Assembly (NCBI GenBank): GCA_025463135.1 | Contig: JAOAPY010000005.1 | Coordinates: forward strand, 186,001-250,000 | Source of the DNA: Acidobacteriota bacterium | GTDB taxonomy: Bacteria > Acidobacteriota > Blastocatellia > Pyrinomonadales > Pyrinomonadaceae | Length of the DNA: 64,000 bases | Direction of reading: 5' to 3' | Part shown: positions 45,101 to 53,563 of the stretch, piece after piece | Numbering within the stretch: position 1 is the first letter of the stretch | How the letters are laid out: each line of letters starts with the position of its first letter | Position numbers and translations under genes: made by a program | The notes under the pieces: generated by a model | What the model was told of the DNA's origin: nothing | The model's database searches: none | Seen by the model: the letters and a program-made list of their open reading frames with translations, nothing else

Positions 45101-46070
45101 AATAGATTATCTTCCAGCCAGTGGATCGATTGGTTTTTCGCCCGGCCAGAAAAGCGCAACCTTCCCCGTAACAATCTTTGACGATGCGCTGATTGAAGGC
45201 GTGGAGAGCATAAACCTTTCCCTGACCGTGACCGCTACTGATTCGGGCGGTCTGGTCGGCAAAACTGAAACAGCCCGGATTGCGATCATGGACGAGCCTG
45301 CAGAGGCGGGTACTAATGCAATTGATAACGCCGATTTTTTTGTGCGTCAGCATTATGCGGATTTTCTCAATCGCACCGCCGACTCGGGCGGGCTCGCCTT
45401 TTGGACCAATCATATTACCGAGTGCTTCAACGATCAGGCCTGCGTCAACGACCGGCGCATCGGCGTATCGGCTGCGTTCTTTATCGAAAATGAGTTTCAG
45501 CAAACCGGCTTCTTCATCTACCGTTTCTATCAGGCAGCGCTGGGACGGCGGCCGACCTATGCGGAGTTCAATGCCGATCGCGGGCAGGTGATTGGAGGGG
45601 CAGACCTGGAAAAGGGGAAACAGGCGTTCGCCGGCGGGTTTGTCCAGCGCCCCGCATTTCTTCAGGCATATCCATTGAGCATGGATGGACCAGCCTTCGT
45701 GGACGCAGTGATTATGACCGCGGGGCAGGCATCCGGCCTGGCAGATCTTTCTACCCGGCGCGCCGGTCTTCTGTCTCAGTACAATTCCGGCGCAAACCAG
45801 AACGACAGCCGCGTGCGGGTGCTGCGCTCGTTGATTGATGACAGCGCTTTTGTCACCGCCCTCTACAACCCGGCGTTCGTGTTGATGCAATACTTTGGCT
45901 ACCTGCGCCGGCCGCCCGACCAGACCGGCTATAACTTCTGGTTGGACCATCTCAACAATCGCACTCCCAATAACTATCGCGCGATGGTCTGTGCTTTCAT
46001 TACCTCGCACGAATACCAGCGCCGCTTTGGCCAGGTCATCAGTCGCAGCAACCAGGACTGCCCCCCATAG
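42153..46070 (+). CDS. Giant secreted beta-helix / Calx-beta / DUF4394 / DUF4214 protein
   Basis: About 1305 residues from ATG 42153; AAGAGG lies 11 bases upstream, while the in-frame GTG at 42141 overlaps that site. An N-terminal export signal (about residues 10-44) is followed by a right-handed beta-helix with repeated GN-x-I/L turns (NLIAGNLIGTDTEG; NVISGNLQNGIEIL), a Calx-beta module near residue 595, a DUF4394 propeller (VYAITADNHLLSFNS; GIDFRPATGQLYAVGES), another Calx-beta module and a C-terminal DUF4214 region (FFVRQHYADFLNR). This DUF4214 resembles that of the protein at 18704-25822, down to the ending MVCAFITSHEYQRRF and SNQDC. Likely a surface adhesin or matrix protein. Confidence 0.92.
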   Translation: MAFPPILTRRQTGWAALMLLSALAWFALPSSLRQRIAPIARAATFTVTNTNDNGAGSLRQAIVTSNLNMGPSANTINFNIPSGAGNTISPLSPLPVITAPVTIDGFLQAGPGNSRVLIELEGSQAGANANGLTITAGNCNIYSLVINRFKGAGVRLQDAGGNLIAGNLIGTDTEGILDRGNTVAGISIVNSNGNTIRENLISGNDGPGVALTGARLNTFAGNQIGTNATTTVALPNSNGIALDQDSADNIIGAPVGVSSVINVIAGNTFVGIAIAGNHNLIRNNYIGNNGASAIPNGIDGIYILGGSGNVIGGTSYSTTNVISGNLQNGIEILSAAAVGNQVLGNFIGTGAAVSGSPIPNGAHGIFIDSAASNTMIGGTNTAGSLPQNFIAHNKGDGIHLNRGFDNKVVGNYIHDNVGAGVFVNDPGLVFDGDTLISGNRIFNDGTLGIDLAPAGVTPNDVGDADGGANLLQNYPVLSAAFAAQGKAFVAGTLNSKPNATYRIEFFANNACDSSGYGEAEKILGFTSVTTNSAGNAGFQFNSGSGSDGADAGQFAVATATDAVGNTSELSQCLLIQNGGTISLASASARVFETAGNIALRVNRSNSAIAATVDYATRNGTALAGSDFTAASGTLSFDPGELSKTIVIPILNDQLAEGAEAFSLTISNPTGGASLGLPETTVVIDDDEIPSSIVYAITADNHLLSFNSTRPEVFFENRPIVGEKVFGIDFRPATGQLYAVGESGRLYTINLSNVTLTQVGTSLIPNGSFDFNPVTDRIRVANANGNFEVNPTTGTIVTTGTPLAFAAGDPNFGIRPTILGLAHTNNMAGATATTTYGIQWTGAFDGTQLVTVGSLDGNPLSPNSGQLFTVGQMGPSTASYAGFDVSDTGEAFVSLAHPEEGVFATFYKLNLATGSTQPLGTLIDPNHSGVTAIAVQPAEKVQFKTSIFSVNEYIGEAAITITRSAVGGNTQVDYSTSDGTARAGIDYLPASGSIGFSPGQKSATFPVTIFDDALIEGVESINLSLTVTATDSGGLVGKTETARIAIMDEPAEAGTNAIDNADFFVRQHYADFLNRTADSGGLAFWTNHITECFNDQACVNDRRIGVSAAFFIENEFQQTGFFIYRFYQAALGRRPTYAEFNADRGQVIGGADLEKGKQAFAGGFVQRPAFLQAYPLSMDGPAFVDAVIMTAGQASGLADLSTRRAGLLSQYNSGANQNDSRVRVLRSLIDDSAFVTALYNPAFVLMQYFGYLRRPPDQTGYNFWLDHLNNRTPNNYRAMVCAFITSHEYQRRFGQVISRSNQDCPP

Positions 46071-46080
46071 GAGAACCGGC

Positions 46081-46551
46081 TTGATTACCTGCCGCAGAAT
46101 GACAGCCACTGACGTTCCGGATGCGTTCGATATGCTGAGCGCGTTTCTTACGGAAGACGAACACTACCTGGCCAGCAGCAACGCTTACGGCGACCGCGGC
46201 ACCGAAGCTTTGATGGACGCGCTCGATCTTTTTCTTACTCGTCCCGAGATCGGTTTTGTCTGGCTGGCATACGACGATGAGGGTCTCGCCGGTATCTGCG
46301 TGGTGTGCTACGCCATCTCCACCTCGCTCGGCACGCTGGTCGGAAAACTTGACGATGTTTCGGTAAAAGAAAACCGGCGTGGCCGGGGCATCGGCTCCGC
46401 CTTGATTCAAGAGCTAAAGCAGGAACTGCACCGCCAAAACGTGATGCGCATCGATGTGGCAGTTCACGTCGACAATCCGGAAGCACGCGGCTTTTACGCG
46501 AAGTTGGGGTTTACTGCCTTGAACGAAGAGAGACTCGCCTGTCTAATCTGA
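46081..46551 (+). CDS. GNAT-family N-acetyltransferase
   Basis: A 156-residue acetyltransferase. DVSVKENRRGRGIGSALIQEL is motif A with the R/Q-x2-G-x-G/A acetyl-CoA pyrophosphate loop (RRGRGIG). ARGFYAKLGFTALNEER is motif B with the conserved F-Y-x-K-x-G-F. The start is TTG 46081: AGGAG, which overlaps the stop codon of the preceding gene, sits seven bases upstream. The open frame reaching back to 45895 only shadows the preceding gene. The 10-base spacing implies co-transcription with the giant protein, perhaps fortuitously. Substrate unknown. Confidence 0.9.
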   Translation: MITCRRMTATDVPDAFDMLSAFLTEDEHYLASSNAYGDRGTEALMDALDLFLTRPEIGFVWLAYDDEGLAGICVVCYAISTSLGTLVGKLDDVSVKENRRGRGIGSALIQELKQELHRQNVMRIDVAVHVDNPEARGFYAKLGFTALNEERLACLI

Positions 46552-46610
46552 AAGTGACACGGGCGTCTCGCCCGTGGATCTCCACGAGAGAGGCAAGCAT
46601 AGATCAGGAG

Positions 46611-47093
46611 TTACCGCTCTAAATCGATGGAAGGTTCACAGAGCACGGGAAAGTTGACCGAATTCGCGATGAAACAAAGGTGGTGAGCCCGTTCATGAAG
46701 TGACAGAGCCAATTCACGGTCATACTCGCCGTCATAGGTGATTTCCGGTCGCAAGGTCACCTGGGTGAAGTGCCCGCCGCCATCTTTGGTCTCAACCATT
46801 GTGCCCGCCGCCTCGTCCCGGTAATCGGTAATCACGATGCCGGCCTCAGAACAAAGGTGCAGGTACCAAAGCATATGACAAGTCGAAAGTGACGCCACCA
46901 ATAATTCTTCGGGGTTGTAACGGGTTTTGTCGCCGCGGAAATTGGGGTCCGACGAGCCGGGCACTATCGGTTTACCAGGCGCGGAGATTTCGTGATCTCT
47001 TTTGTAGGCGCGATAGTTCGCGGTGCCTGGGCCAAGGTTGCCGGTCCAACGAATGTTCACTGAATAAGAGTGTTCCTTCTGATCACTGCTCAA
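46611..47093 (-). CDS. OsmC-family peroxiredoxin
   Basis: A 160-residue protein of the OsmC/Ohr superfamily. The two redox cysteines are present: LLVASLSTCHMLWYLHLC near residue 90 and HHLCFIANSVNFPV near residue 140. NPEELLVASLSTCHM is the subgroup signature. It should reduce organic hydroperoxides in the cytoplasm using thiol reductants. Translation begins at TTG 47093 with GGAG seven bases upstream, and there is no ATG nearby. It is convergent with the acetyltransferase gene. Confidence 0.92.
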   Translation of the reverse strand: MSSDQKEHSYSVNIRWTGNLGPGTANYRAYKRDHEISAPGKPIVPGSSDPNFRGDKTRYNPEELLVASLSTCHMLWYLHLCSEAGIVITDYRDEAAGTMVETKDGGGHFTQVTLRPEITYDGEYDRELALSLHERAHHLCFIANSVNFPVLCEPSIDLER

Positions 47094-47181
47094 CTTCCTT
47101 CTCCCTCATGACGCGCACAAGTCTTTCATCTTCAAAAGCCTACTTCGTGTTTTGGCCCGCAGTTTTTATGGGCGCCTTCCA

Positions 47182-47736
47182 TCACTTGTATTTGTTGTAG
47201 GCCGCGGCCAGCTTCGCGTCGTACTTGTATTGTTGATAGCTGGGTCCGTTGTAGCCCTTGGCAAAACCGGCCCAGTTCTTGCTCTTGAGATGTCTTGCCA
47301 GGTTATTCGTTTCCACAAACCGCACAAATGAATCCAGGTGACCTGCTTCGTCGCGATACATTGAATCTACAAAGTCCTGAAGACTCGCATAGCCAAGCGA
47401 TTTCCAGTTCATTCCCAGCACCTGGAACCGCCCCCACGAACATGACTGTTGCGCAGCATCTTTATCGAGTGCCGCGGCCTTATCGAGTCTCAGGTGCTGT
47501 TGCGATACCTTGCCATACCCGCCCGGTTTGGGATTGGAGATGTCCGGATTACTGGCGTCGTATTTCTTTTTGGTAAGTCGGCTGAACAAATGTCGTTCAA
47601 AGAGTATGACCGGCTTACCGTCCGGAAGAAAGGCGCCATAAGGACCGGATTCAACTTCAGAGACAGCCTTGATTGCGGCTACCTCGCAACCCAGTCGATC
47701 TGCAGCCTGTTTGAAATCATCATCAGTGAGCGGCAT
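47182..47736 (-). CDS. Phage-type N-acetylmuramidase (DUF3380)
   Basis: A 184-residue protein matching the N-acetylmuramidase domain found in phage endolysins and type VI effectors. The likely catalytic glutamate is in AIKAVSEVESGPYGAFLPDG near residue 27; PVILFERHLFSRLT, SWGRFQVLGMN and YNGPSYQQYKYDAKLAAAY are the other family blocks. It should cut peptidoglycan glycan strands. No signal peptide and no holin or phage gene is near, so release to the wall is unexplained. It could be a prophage remnant or acquired effector. GAGGAG precedes the ATG. Confidence 0.92.
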   Translation of the reverse strand: MPLTDDDFKQAADRLGCEVAAIKAVSEVESGPYGAFLPDGKPVILFERHLFSRLTKKKYDASNPDISNPKPGGYGKVSQQHLRLDKAAALDKDAAQQSCSWGRFQVLGMNWKSLGYASLQDFVDSMYRDEAGHLDSFVRFVETNNLARHLKSKNWAGFAKGYNGPSYQQYKYDAKLAAAYNKYK

Positions 47737-47967
47737 GACTTCTCCTCTTTAGTGGCCGCTCGCAGCGGCGGTTATTTCAGAATTTGATCTAAGTCCTTAC
47801 GAAAAATTCTCAGGACCATGCATGAGTTTGGAGATCGAGAGCGCGCAGATCTTAACGCGAGCGCGGGAGCAGGGGCAAGAATTTCTCGGGCTGGGTGAAG
47901 ACTCAATGTATGTTGTTGCCGTTTCAGCGTTATGAGATTACTGGCTACAACGATCCCATGTTTGCGA

Positions 47968-48004
47968 CAACCCTGGGCTGGAATTGGTTAACCCCTTTGG
48001 CGTA
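47968..48004. repeat. Half copy of the CCCAGGG/CCCTGGG family
   Basis: CAACCCTGGGCTGGAATTGG followed by TTAACCCCTTTGGCG corresponds to one arm of the elements at 36058 and 41640; the opposite arm is absent. The rest of the 327-base gap (47737-48063) shows no gene. Confidence 0.7.
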
Positions 48005-48063
48005 GACAGCTTGATAGTATTTGAGTTTGTACACGACCCAATGGCGGTATCTAGTGACGAATT

Positions 48064-49662
48064 TCAATTAGGCGCTATCCAGTCACTCGCAGACACAAAC
48101 TTCTTCGCTTTCAAATCGATCGTTATCACATACGCTCCCAGCGCTCCGATGCGACGATCTGGTCCATAGGTGAGCGGCGGGGTCAGGCCTGTCTGGTACT
48201 CGCGCAGCCCTTCGAGGGATCGGATGAGGCCCTCGCGGCTCAGATCCTTTCCAGCAAGCTTTAGACCTTCAACCAGAACTTTGGCCGCGCTGTAGATGGA
48301 AATCTGCACGGCCAGGTTTTGCTGAGGCAGTTTGTATTTCTCTGTCAGCGCCTGAAATTCATGCGTGCCCGCGGCACTTTGATCTGCCGGTGAAGTGGGA
48401 AACGAGATAAAGATTTTTCGATCAAAGCCGACCGGCGCTTCAAACATAGCGGAGCCGGCAGCAGCCGCCGGACCGTAGATCGAGGGAAACCAGCTCAGCT
48501 TCTCTGCTTCTCTCAAAAACGCCAGGGCTTCTTCGCTGCTTCCCAGAAAGAACACCGCGTCAGGGGTGCTTTGTCTTAGTCGCTTGACGGCCTCGGCGGG
48601 ATCAAAATGCCCGGTGGCATATTCGTATACTTGCGGCGCGCTCAACACATCCTTTTGACTCTGTTCCCTGATGGTCTCAATGGTTCCGAGGTTAAGGTCA
48701 GTGCGTGGATAGACAATGGTCACGCCGGTTTTTTTTGGCCCTGCCTGTTTAGCGGCAAAATCGATTAGCGCGCGGGCCTGTTCGCGAAGGCCGGATAAGA
48801 GATAAAAGACCTGTCGATTCAACGGCTCTCCGGTTTGCGGATAGAGGGTCAGTGGTCCAATTAACGGTACGTCCTGTTGGTCCATCAACGTAACAATATC
48901 TTTCTCAGATCCGGCAACGAAGGCGCCGGTCAGGGCAAAGACCTGTTCACTCTGGAGGAAATGTTCAACCGCTGTGCGCGTGGCTGCCGGTGTGTCCGCA
49001 GTCTCGACAAACTTAAAGTCGATACTACGATTGTAAATACCACCCTGGCTGTTCACTTCGCTGAAGTAAGCCGTCAGTACCGCTTTGATCGATTGGCCCA
49101 TCACGGCCAGCGAGCCTTTCGGCAAGATCGTCCCAATTACAATCTTGTTGTCGCTGACGCCGGGATCCCGATCGTTCCCCAGCCGTTTGAGGTAAGCAAT
49201 CAGATCCGCGAGGTCATCTGCGGAAATCTGGAACCGAGGCATTACATTTCGTAAACGATTGCCCGCCGGATCAGTGCCCTGCGTGATCGCGGCTGCCAGG
49301 GATTGATCAGTGTAAGCGGGATGGATTCGTTTGGGGCTCGAGGCATCGCTATCCGGTCTGCTCAACGATGCCCAGGTCAGGTTCGAAGGTCTGATGGAAC
49401 CTTCAGGCTTACCCTGTCCATGTATCCCGTGGCAATTCGCGCAGGCCATCACGTTGGCCGGCACTTCCAGGCCGGCATTGCCCACGGACGCCACAATCTC
49501 TCTGCCTTGTGGACTCGTACCGAACACGTAAATCTGTTTGCCGCGCCGCTCTTCGGGCGTCAAAGGGTTTTGTGGCAAGACCAGGGCAGCCGTCGGTTGC
49601 CCTGAGAGCGTCAGGGAAAGAAATGCCAACGCCGCGAGAAGCAAGCTCGTAGTTGTTTTCAT
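48064..49662 (-). CDS. Cytochrome c fused to a branched-chain-amino-acid-type periplasmic binding protein
   Basis: A 532-residue exported protein (signal peptide residues 1-25). Residues 38-155 are a class I cytochrome c: haem motif CANCH at 74-78 and axial Met141 in NVMPRF. Residues 170-530 are a type I periplasmic binding protein of the Leu/Ile/Val family (KIVIGTILPKGSLAVMGQS; FSEVNSQGGIYNRSIDFKF; ALTGAFVAGSEKDIV). No permease or ATPase lies nearby, so it is unlikely to be a normal ABC importer subunit. The pairing suggests a ligand-responsive or ligand-presenting electron carrier in the periplasm. Confidence 0.9.
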   Translation of the reverse strand: MKTTTSLLLAALAFLSLTLSGQPTAALVLPQNPLTPEERRGKQIYVFGTSPQGREIVASVGNAGLEVPANVMACANCHGIHGQGKPEGSIRPSNLTWASLSRPDSDASSPKRIHPAYTDQSLAAAITQGTDPAGNRLRNVMPRFQISADDLADLIAYLKRLGNDRDPGVSDNKIVIGTILPKGSLAVMGQSIKAVLTAYFSEVNSQGGIYNRSIDFKFVETADTPAATRTAVEHFLQSEQVFALTGAFVAGSEKDIVTLMDQQDVPLIGPLTLYPQTGEPLNRQVFYLLSGLREQARALIDFAAKQAGPKKTGVTIVYPRTDLNLGTIETIREQSQKDVLSAPQVYEYATGHFDPAEAVKRLRQSTPDAVFFLGSSEEALAFLREAEKLSWFPSIYGPAAAAGSAMFEAPVGFDRKIFISFPTSPADQSAAGTHEFQALTEKYKLPQQNLAVQISIYSAAKVLVEGLKLAGKDLSREGLIRSLEGLREYQTGLTPPLTYGPDRRIGALGAYVITIDLKAKKFVSASDWIAPN

Positions 49663-49802
49663 AAAAGTGAAAAGTGCGAAAAGCTGATCAGTGGGGAAGA
49701 GCTGCGCAAGCGAGATGTTTTAGTTGCTCTTGATTGAAATTCACCGGGCAAGCATTGCGATGTCGCCGTCACAGACAACCGCGATGCGGATTATGTTTGA
49801 CA

Positions 49803-50303
49803 CTACAATTCGCTCTGCGTTTTACGAACCCAGCCGGGTGCGGTATCGATGGTCTGGCGGAGAATGAGATTAAGCTGGGCCGCGTGATGTTGGACGTGCC
49901 GCATGTTGTATAGAAGCAATTCTGAATAGCTAACCTCAACCCATTCGAATCCACAACGTTGCCCCGCCTTCTCATCCGTCAAATCTTGAATCACAGTTCG
50001 GCACTTTTCGCGACCGTGTTCCAGATATTTCCGCAGCTCTACTTTTGTAAATGGTTGTTCGGGGATCACACCGGCCGGGTCCATTTCGTCGAGCGTAAAA
50101 GGCGGTGGCGGCGTGAATACCTCAACTGAGTCCGATAAATATGCGTCCAGCCAGAAGAGCGTGTGATAGGCAACATACCAGAACTCCGGACGTCGCGAGC
50201 GATCACTCCACAACTCGTCGGGACAGGCAATAATCGCATTTTCAAGCATGTCCACTGCCGCGCCGAATTGCTGCCAAATGATTGCTCTCCAGATTGAATC
50301 CAT
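49803..50303 (-). CDS. DinB-family protein
   Basis: A 166-residue four-helix-bundle protein. Metal-binding histidines of the DinB fold can be placed at VAYHTLFWLD near residue 46 and in LLLYNMRHVQHHAAQLN near residue 137, the pattern of the YfiT/bacillithiol-transferase superfamily. The reaction is unknown for most members; several are thiol transferases. The protein has no signal peptide. It is flanked by genes for exported proteins on the same strand but at spacings over 120 bases, so an operon is doubtful. Confidence 0.88.
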   Translation of the reverse strand: MDSIWRAIIWQQFGAAVDMLENAIIACPDELWSDRSRRPEFWYVAYHTLFWLDAYLSDSVEVFTPPPPFTLDEMDPAGVIPEQPFTKVELRKYLEHGREKCRTVIQDLTDEKAGQRCGFEWVEVSYSELLLYNMRHVQHHAAQLNLILRQTIDTAPGWVRKTQSEL

Positions 50304-50425
50304 GTTGCCTGTCAGGACCCACCCGCGCCGGCGGATGAATCAATTTTCAATAACTAACGCAGGTGGTTCTGCCGGCCACTTGCGGGGACCAGAAGAATAT
50401 CAATCCATGATGCGAGCATCACTAA

Positions 50426-52147
50426 CTATTGTTTGCGCCCGATTGCGAACACGCTGTTGGCCGAACGCACATACATCACTCCATCCGACAACGCCGGCGT
50501 CGCCATCAGCAACTCGCCCATCGAATTGGTTCCGAGGTGGGTGAACTTTTCTCCGGCCGCGACCACCACGATTTCGCCATCTTCATTCGCAAGATAGATC
50601 TTGCCGTCGGCAGCCACCGGCGACGCGCTAAAGCCGCTGCCGACAACCGGCAATCGCTGTCGATAAATCTCATCGCCGGTCCGCAGGTTATAGGCATCGA
50701 AGAGACCGTTATTGGAAAGCACGTAGAGTATGCCCTTATAGATTAACGGCGTCGGCATGTAAGATCCGCGCCCGGTGCGGCTCCAGGCGATCGCTTCGCT
50801 GCTGGTTTTGCCGTCGGGTAATGTCAGGTCGCCGCGGGCGCTCGGTCTTACAACAAAGATCGGACGCTCAGGTGCGCGACCGCTGGCGACTACGAACATC
50901 TCTTCGCCAAAAACAGGTGTCGGCGCCGTGATCTTTGAACTGCGGCCCAGACGCCACAGTTCTTTTCCGGTGCGCGGATCGTAGCCGCGAATAAAATTTG
51001 AAGCGTTCGTAACTAATACCGGCCCGTTCGCTGTAGCCGCAACTGTCGGCGTGCCCCATGACGGCAGCTCTTCGCGATCGGTCTTCCACACCGTCTTGCC
51101 CGTGGCCGCATCCAGAGCCAGCAGAAAAGAATCCGTTTGCGTGTCACACTGAAGAATAACCAGATCGTTCCAGATCACAGGCGAGCTGGCCGGGCCCCAT
51201 TCGTAAGTGGGAATGTCATACGCGCCCATATCAACGCGGCCCAGATCGACCTTCCACAGAAAGCGACCATTGACATCGTAAGCATGCACGCCCTGTGATC
51301 CGAACCAGGCCACCACGATGCGGCCGTCAGTCGCTGGAGTAGAGTTGGCGTAAGTGGCTTTGATATGACGCTTGTCGATCGGTTCGCCCTCGTGCGCAAC
51401 GCGCTCCCAGGCAATCTTTCCCGTTCGTTTGTCGAGGGCGTAAATCATCCAGCGATGGCGCGAGCGATCTTTGGAAGCATCCCCATCACCGTAAAGACCG
51501 GGACGGAATGTAGCCTTCACGTCGCTGCTGACTGCGCTGGTTATGAAGATCCGGTTACCCCACACGACGGGGCTGGAATGCGCGAGTCCGGGAATGGGCG
51601 TGCGCCAAAGAATGTTCTCGCTGCTTTTCGCGTTCCAACTGTCGGGAAGGTTCTGTCCCTCGGCAACGCCAGAGGCCTGCGGCCCACGAAACGACGGCCA
51701 ACTGTCCTTGCCGGTGTCCGGGCGCGCCGGTGGACGCGCGCCGCTGACGAGCGCGATGTGTCGCGCAGGTAGGGTCTTTGTTTCTCCCGCAGGTGACCAG
51801 GCACTGCCGTTGAGAATCATGCGACGCACCTCGCACTCATCTGCAACCAGATCGAAGCCGAGGCGTTTATCGTCCAGACGCAACCGATAGCGGCCCGGTC
51901 CCTCACAACCTTCGGGGCCGCCCGACATTTTCAACTCGATCTCCGCGCCGTTAATCTTCCAGTTGCCGCTCAAGGTGGGCCAGCGGTCACCTTGCACCTT
52001 GAAGGTGCCACCCGCATCGAACCGCAATTCAAAGACGCCAAACTTTAAAGGGGATGGAGGGAGCTGGAAGTTGGCCTGCTGTGCAATATTGTGACTCAAC
52101 CCTCCCGCGACTATTACGGCAGCGAGCACTGCGACTAGTTTTTTCAT
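50426..52147 (-). CDS. PQQ-type beta-propeller protein
   Basis: A 573-residue exported protein. I chose ATG 52147, which starts the signal peptide [18 protein letters not shown] and has GGAG six bases upstream; eight more codons upstream in frame are not needed. Residues 30-130 are a separate beta domain ([20 protein letters not shown]). From residue 150 the PQQ-like eight-blade propeller begins: [67 protein letters not shown]. Quinoprotein dehydrogenase ligands are not evident, so it may be a non-catalytic scaffold like BamB-type propellers. Confidence 0.88.
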   Translation of the reverse strand: MKKLVAVLAAVIVAGGLSHNIAQQANFQLPPSPLKFGVFELRFDAGGTFKVQGDRWPTLSGNWKINGAEIELKMSGGPEGCEGPGRYRLRLDDKRLGFDLVADECEVRRMILNGSAWSPAGETKTLPARHIALVSGARPPARPDTGKDSWPSFRGPQASGVAEGQNLPDSWNAKSSENILWRTPIPGLAHSSPVVWGNRIFITSAVSSDVKATFRPGLYGDGDASKDRSRHRWMIYALDKRTGKIAWERVAHEGEPIDKRHIKATYANSTPATDGRIVVAWFGSQGVHAYDVNGRFLWKVDLGRVDMGAYDIPTYEWGPASSPVIWNDLVILQCDTQTDSFLLALDAATGKTVWKTDREELPSWGTPTVAATANGPVLVTNASNFIRGYDPRTGKELWRLGRSSKITAPTPVFGEEMFVVASGRAPERPIFVVRPSARGDLTLPDGKTSSEAIAWSRTGRGSYMPTPLIYKGILYVLSNNGLFDAYNLRTGDEIYRQRLPVVGSGFSASPVAADGKIYLANEDGEIVVVAAGEKFTHLGTNSMGELLMATPALSDGVMYVRSANSVFAIGRKQ

Positions 52148-52286
52148 GTTCCACTCCATCTGTAGGACCAACTCGAAGAAGCTCTGTTCAAGTCCTCGCG
52201 AGGGTTCGCTCTTGCCTCAGCCCGCGTAGCGGGCGACAGAAACTATGAACACAATGAAGTTCGAAGATCATCATTTGGCAGTTCTA

Positions 52287-52393
52287 CAAGCTCTGTCGCC
52301 CACTCCGTGGGCTTAAATTTTTTCCGTTCCCATCCTGGGGTTCCGCTGCGCCTCACCCCAGGCTTTATGCTGACACCCGCTAACGCGGGTTCA
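52287..52393. repeat. Repeat with CCTGGGGTTCCGCTGCGC / ACCCGCTAACGCGGGT modules, copy 2
   Basis: Same three-palindrome order as 37715-37821: CCCACTCCGTGGG, CCTGGGGT...ACCCCAGG, then GCTGACACCCGC...GCGGGT. It takes up most of the 316-base gap between the propeller and phosphatase genes; a further small palindrome (GCCCGCGTAGCGGGC) is at about 52220. Confidence 0.85.
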
Positions 52394-52463
52394 AGAACTT
52401 CTGTGGGTAACTTGTTCAGAACTTCCTTGCGTTTGGACTACTGAACGCCTGGTCTCAACGTCT

Positions 52464-52985
52464 TTAGTTTTTCTTGCGGTGCTTCTCGATATAGGCACGC
52501 GCAAATTCGTTCAGGTGCGGACTGTCGCGCAAGCCGACTTTTTCTGCTTCTTTCTCAGCCGCCTCTACGGTCCATCCGTCCCGCAGTACCCGGCGGATCA
52601 TCCAAAAAGCGCCGACGCGGATGGCTGCGGTGCAATGAATAAAAGCGGGACGATTCTCGTGGTCATCGGTGATCTTCAAAAACTCTGTGACCTGTTCGTC
52701 TTTGGGGTTACCAAAGGCTACGGGGATATTGAAATAGCGTAGACCCAATTCTTTGGCTTTTGCTTCCTCTTCAGAGGCCCGGTGTTCGCTGGGTTGCCGC
52801 AGGTTGATGATCGCCTTGACGCCATCCGCTTTCAGCTTTTCCAGATGTTCAAGCCGAGGCTGACCGCCGGTACAGAAGTTCTCGTTGACCCGAAGAAAGT
52901 TTCTGATCGGCGGCACCTCCTGTTGAGTCATCGCCGAGCCGCCCACCACCAGCATAAAAATAATCAAGCTTATTAGTTTGTTCAT
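52464..52985 (-). CDS. Secreted tyrosine-phosphatase-like protein (DUF442/DSP-like)
   Basis: A 173-residue exported protein from ATG 52985, which begins the signal peptide MNKLISLIIFMLVVGGSA. The frame extends to 53087 but those 34 residues lack homology. GQPRLEHLEKLKADGVKAIINLR is the N-terminal block of the family, and the active-site loop is FIHCTAAIRVGAFW, with cysteine nucleophile and C-x4-R spacing as in related DUF442-like proteins. It should hydrolyse phosphate esters or related thiol substrates outside the cytoplasm. It stands apart from other genes. Confidence 0.82.
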   Translation of the reverse strand: MNKLISLIIFMLVVGGSAMTQQEVPPIRNFLRVNENFCTGGQPRLEHLEKLKADGVKAIINLRQPSEHRASEEEAKAKELGLRYFNIPVAFGNPKDEQVTEFLKITDDHENRPAFIHCTAAIRVGAFWMIRRVLRDGWTVEAAEKEAEKVGLRDSPHLNEFARAYIEKHRKKN

Positions 52986-53135
52986 GATGATCTCTACCTG
53001 GGACCGCAAGCATCGTGCGTGCTTTCCCCGCTCACATCCATTATTTCCAAAAATACTCCACAACACCGTCATGGAATTGTTCAGCATGGTTCGATGCTCG
53101 CGAACCCCGTGCAGGCTGGCAGCCTGCAGTACATC

Positions 53136-53483
53136 TCACGCGCGCAGCTTCTTCCAACCAAGCACGCTTACCGGCCACAGTGCCAGTACCGCCGCCACCC
53201 ACACCACAACCCAATGATCGAACCAGATAGAAAGCGTGCGTGGCGGCAGCGTTCTTTCTGAAAGCAGCAGCAGAATAACAACTACCACGCAGCCCATGAC
53301 ACTAACCAACATCCCCAGACTCTGCTGCGCCAGTCGCTGCCTGGCGAATGACTCGTGCTTTCGCCGCGCTTTGATCAATGCGGAAATTGAAGCGATCACG
53401 ATCGCCAAGAGGAGTAATAGACCGAGGGCAGCCGCAGCGAGAAAAGCGATCAGACCATCAAGGTTCAAACTGATGTCACTCAT
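53136..53483 (-). CDS. Small three-helix membrane protein
   Basis: A 115-residue protein with helices at about residues 9-35 (LIAFLAAAALGLLLLLAIVIAS), 57-75 (LGMLVSVMGCVVVVILLLL) and 90-108 (VVVWVAAVLALWPVSVL). A basic loop (KARRKHESFARQRLAQQ) lies between the first two. No family is recognised. Its context gives no hint: the nearest genes are a phosphatase and a thioesterase. Confidence 0.65.
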   Translation of the reverse strand: MSDISLNLDGLIAFLAAAALGLLLLLAIVIASISALIKARRKHESFARQRLAQQSLGMLVSVMGCVVVVILLLLSERTLPPRTLSIWFDHWVVVWVAAVLALWPVSVLGWKKLRA

Positions 53484-53563
53484 TCAATTCTCTGCGTATT
53501 CAAGCTTCAGCGTTTGGTAAAGACCGTGACGACGAGTTCACGGATTAATTATTACCAGAACTT

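Noticed and set aside
45895-46080. Upstream extension of the acetyltransferase gene
   Set aside because: It overlaps the end of the giant gene out of frame; TTG 46081 has a proper ribosome-binding site and fits the family start.
44829-46109. Long minus-strand frame over the second giant gene
   Set aside because: Fully antisense to a gene with clear domains; no homology and no ribosome-binding site.
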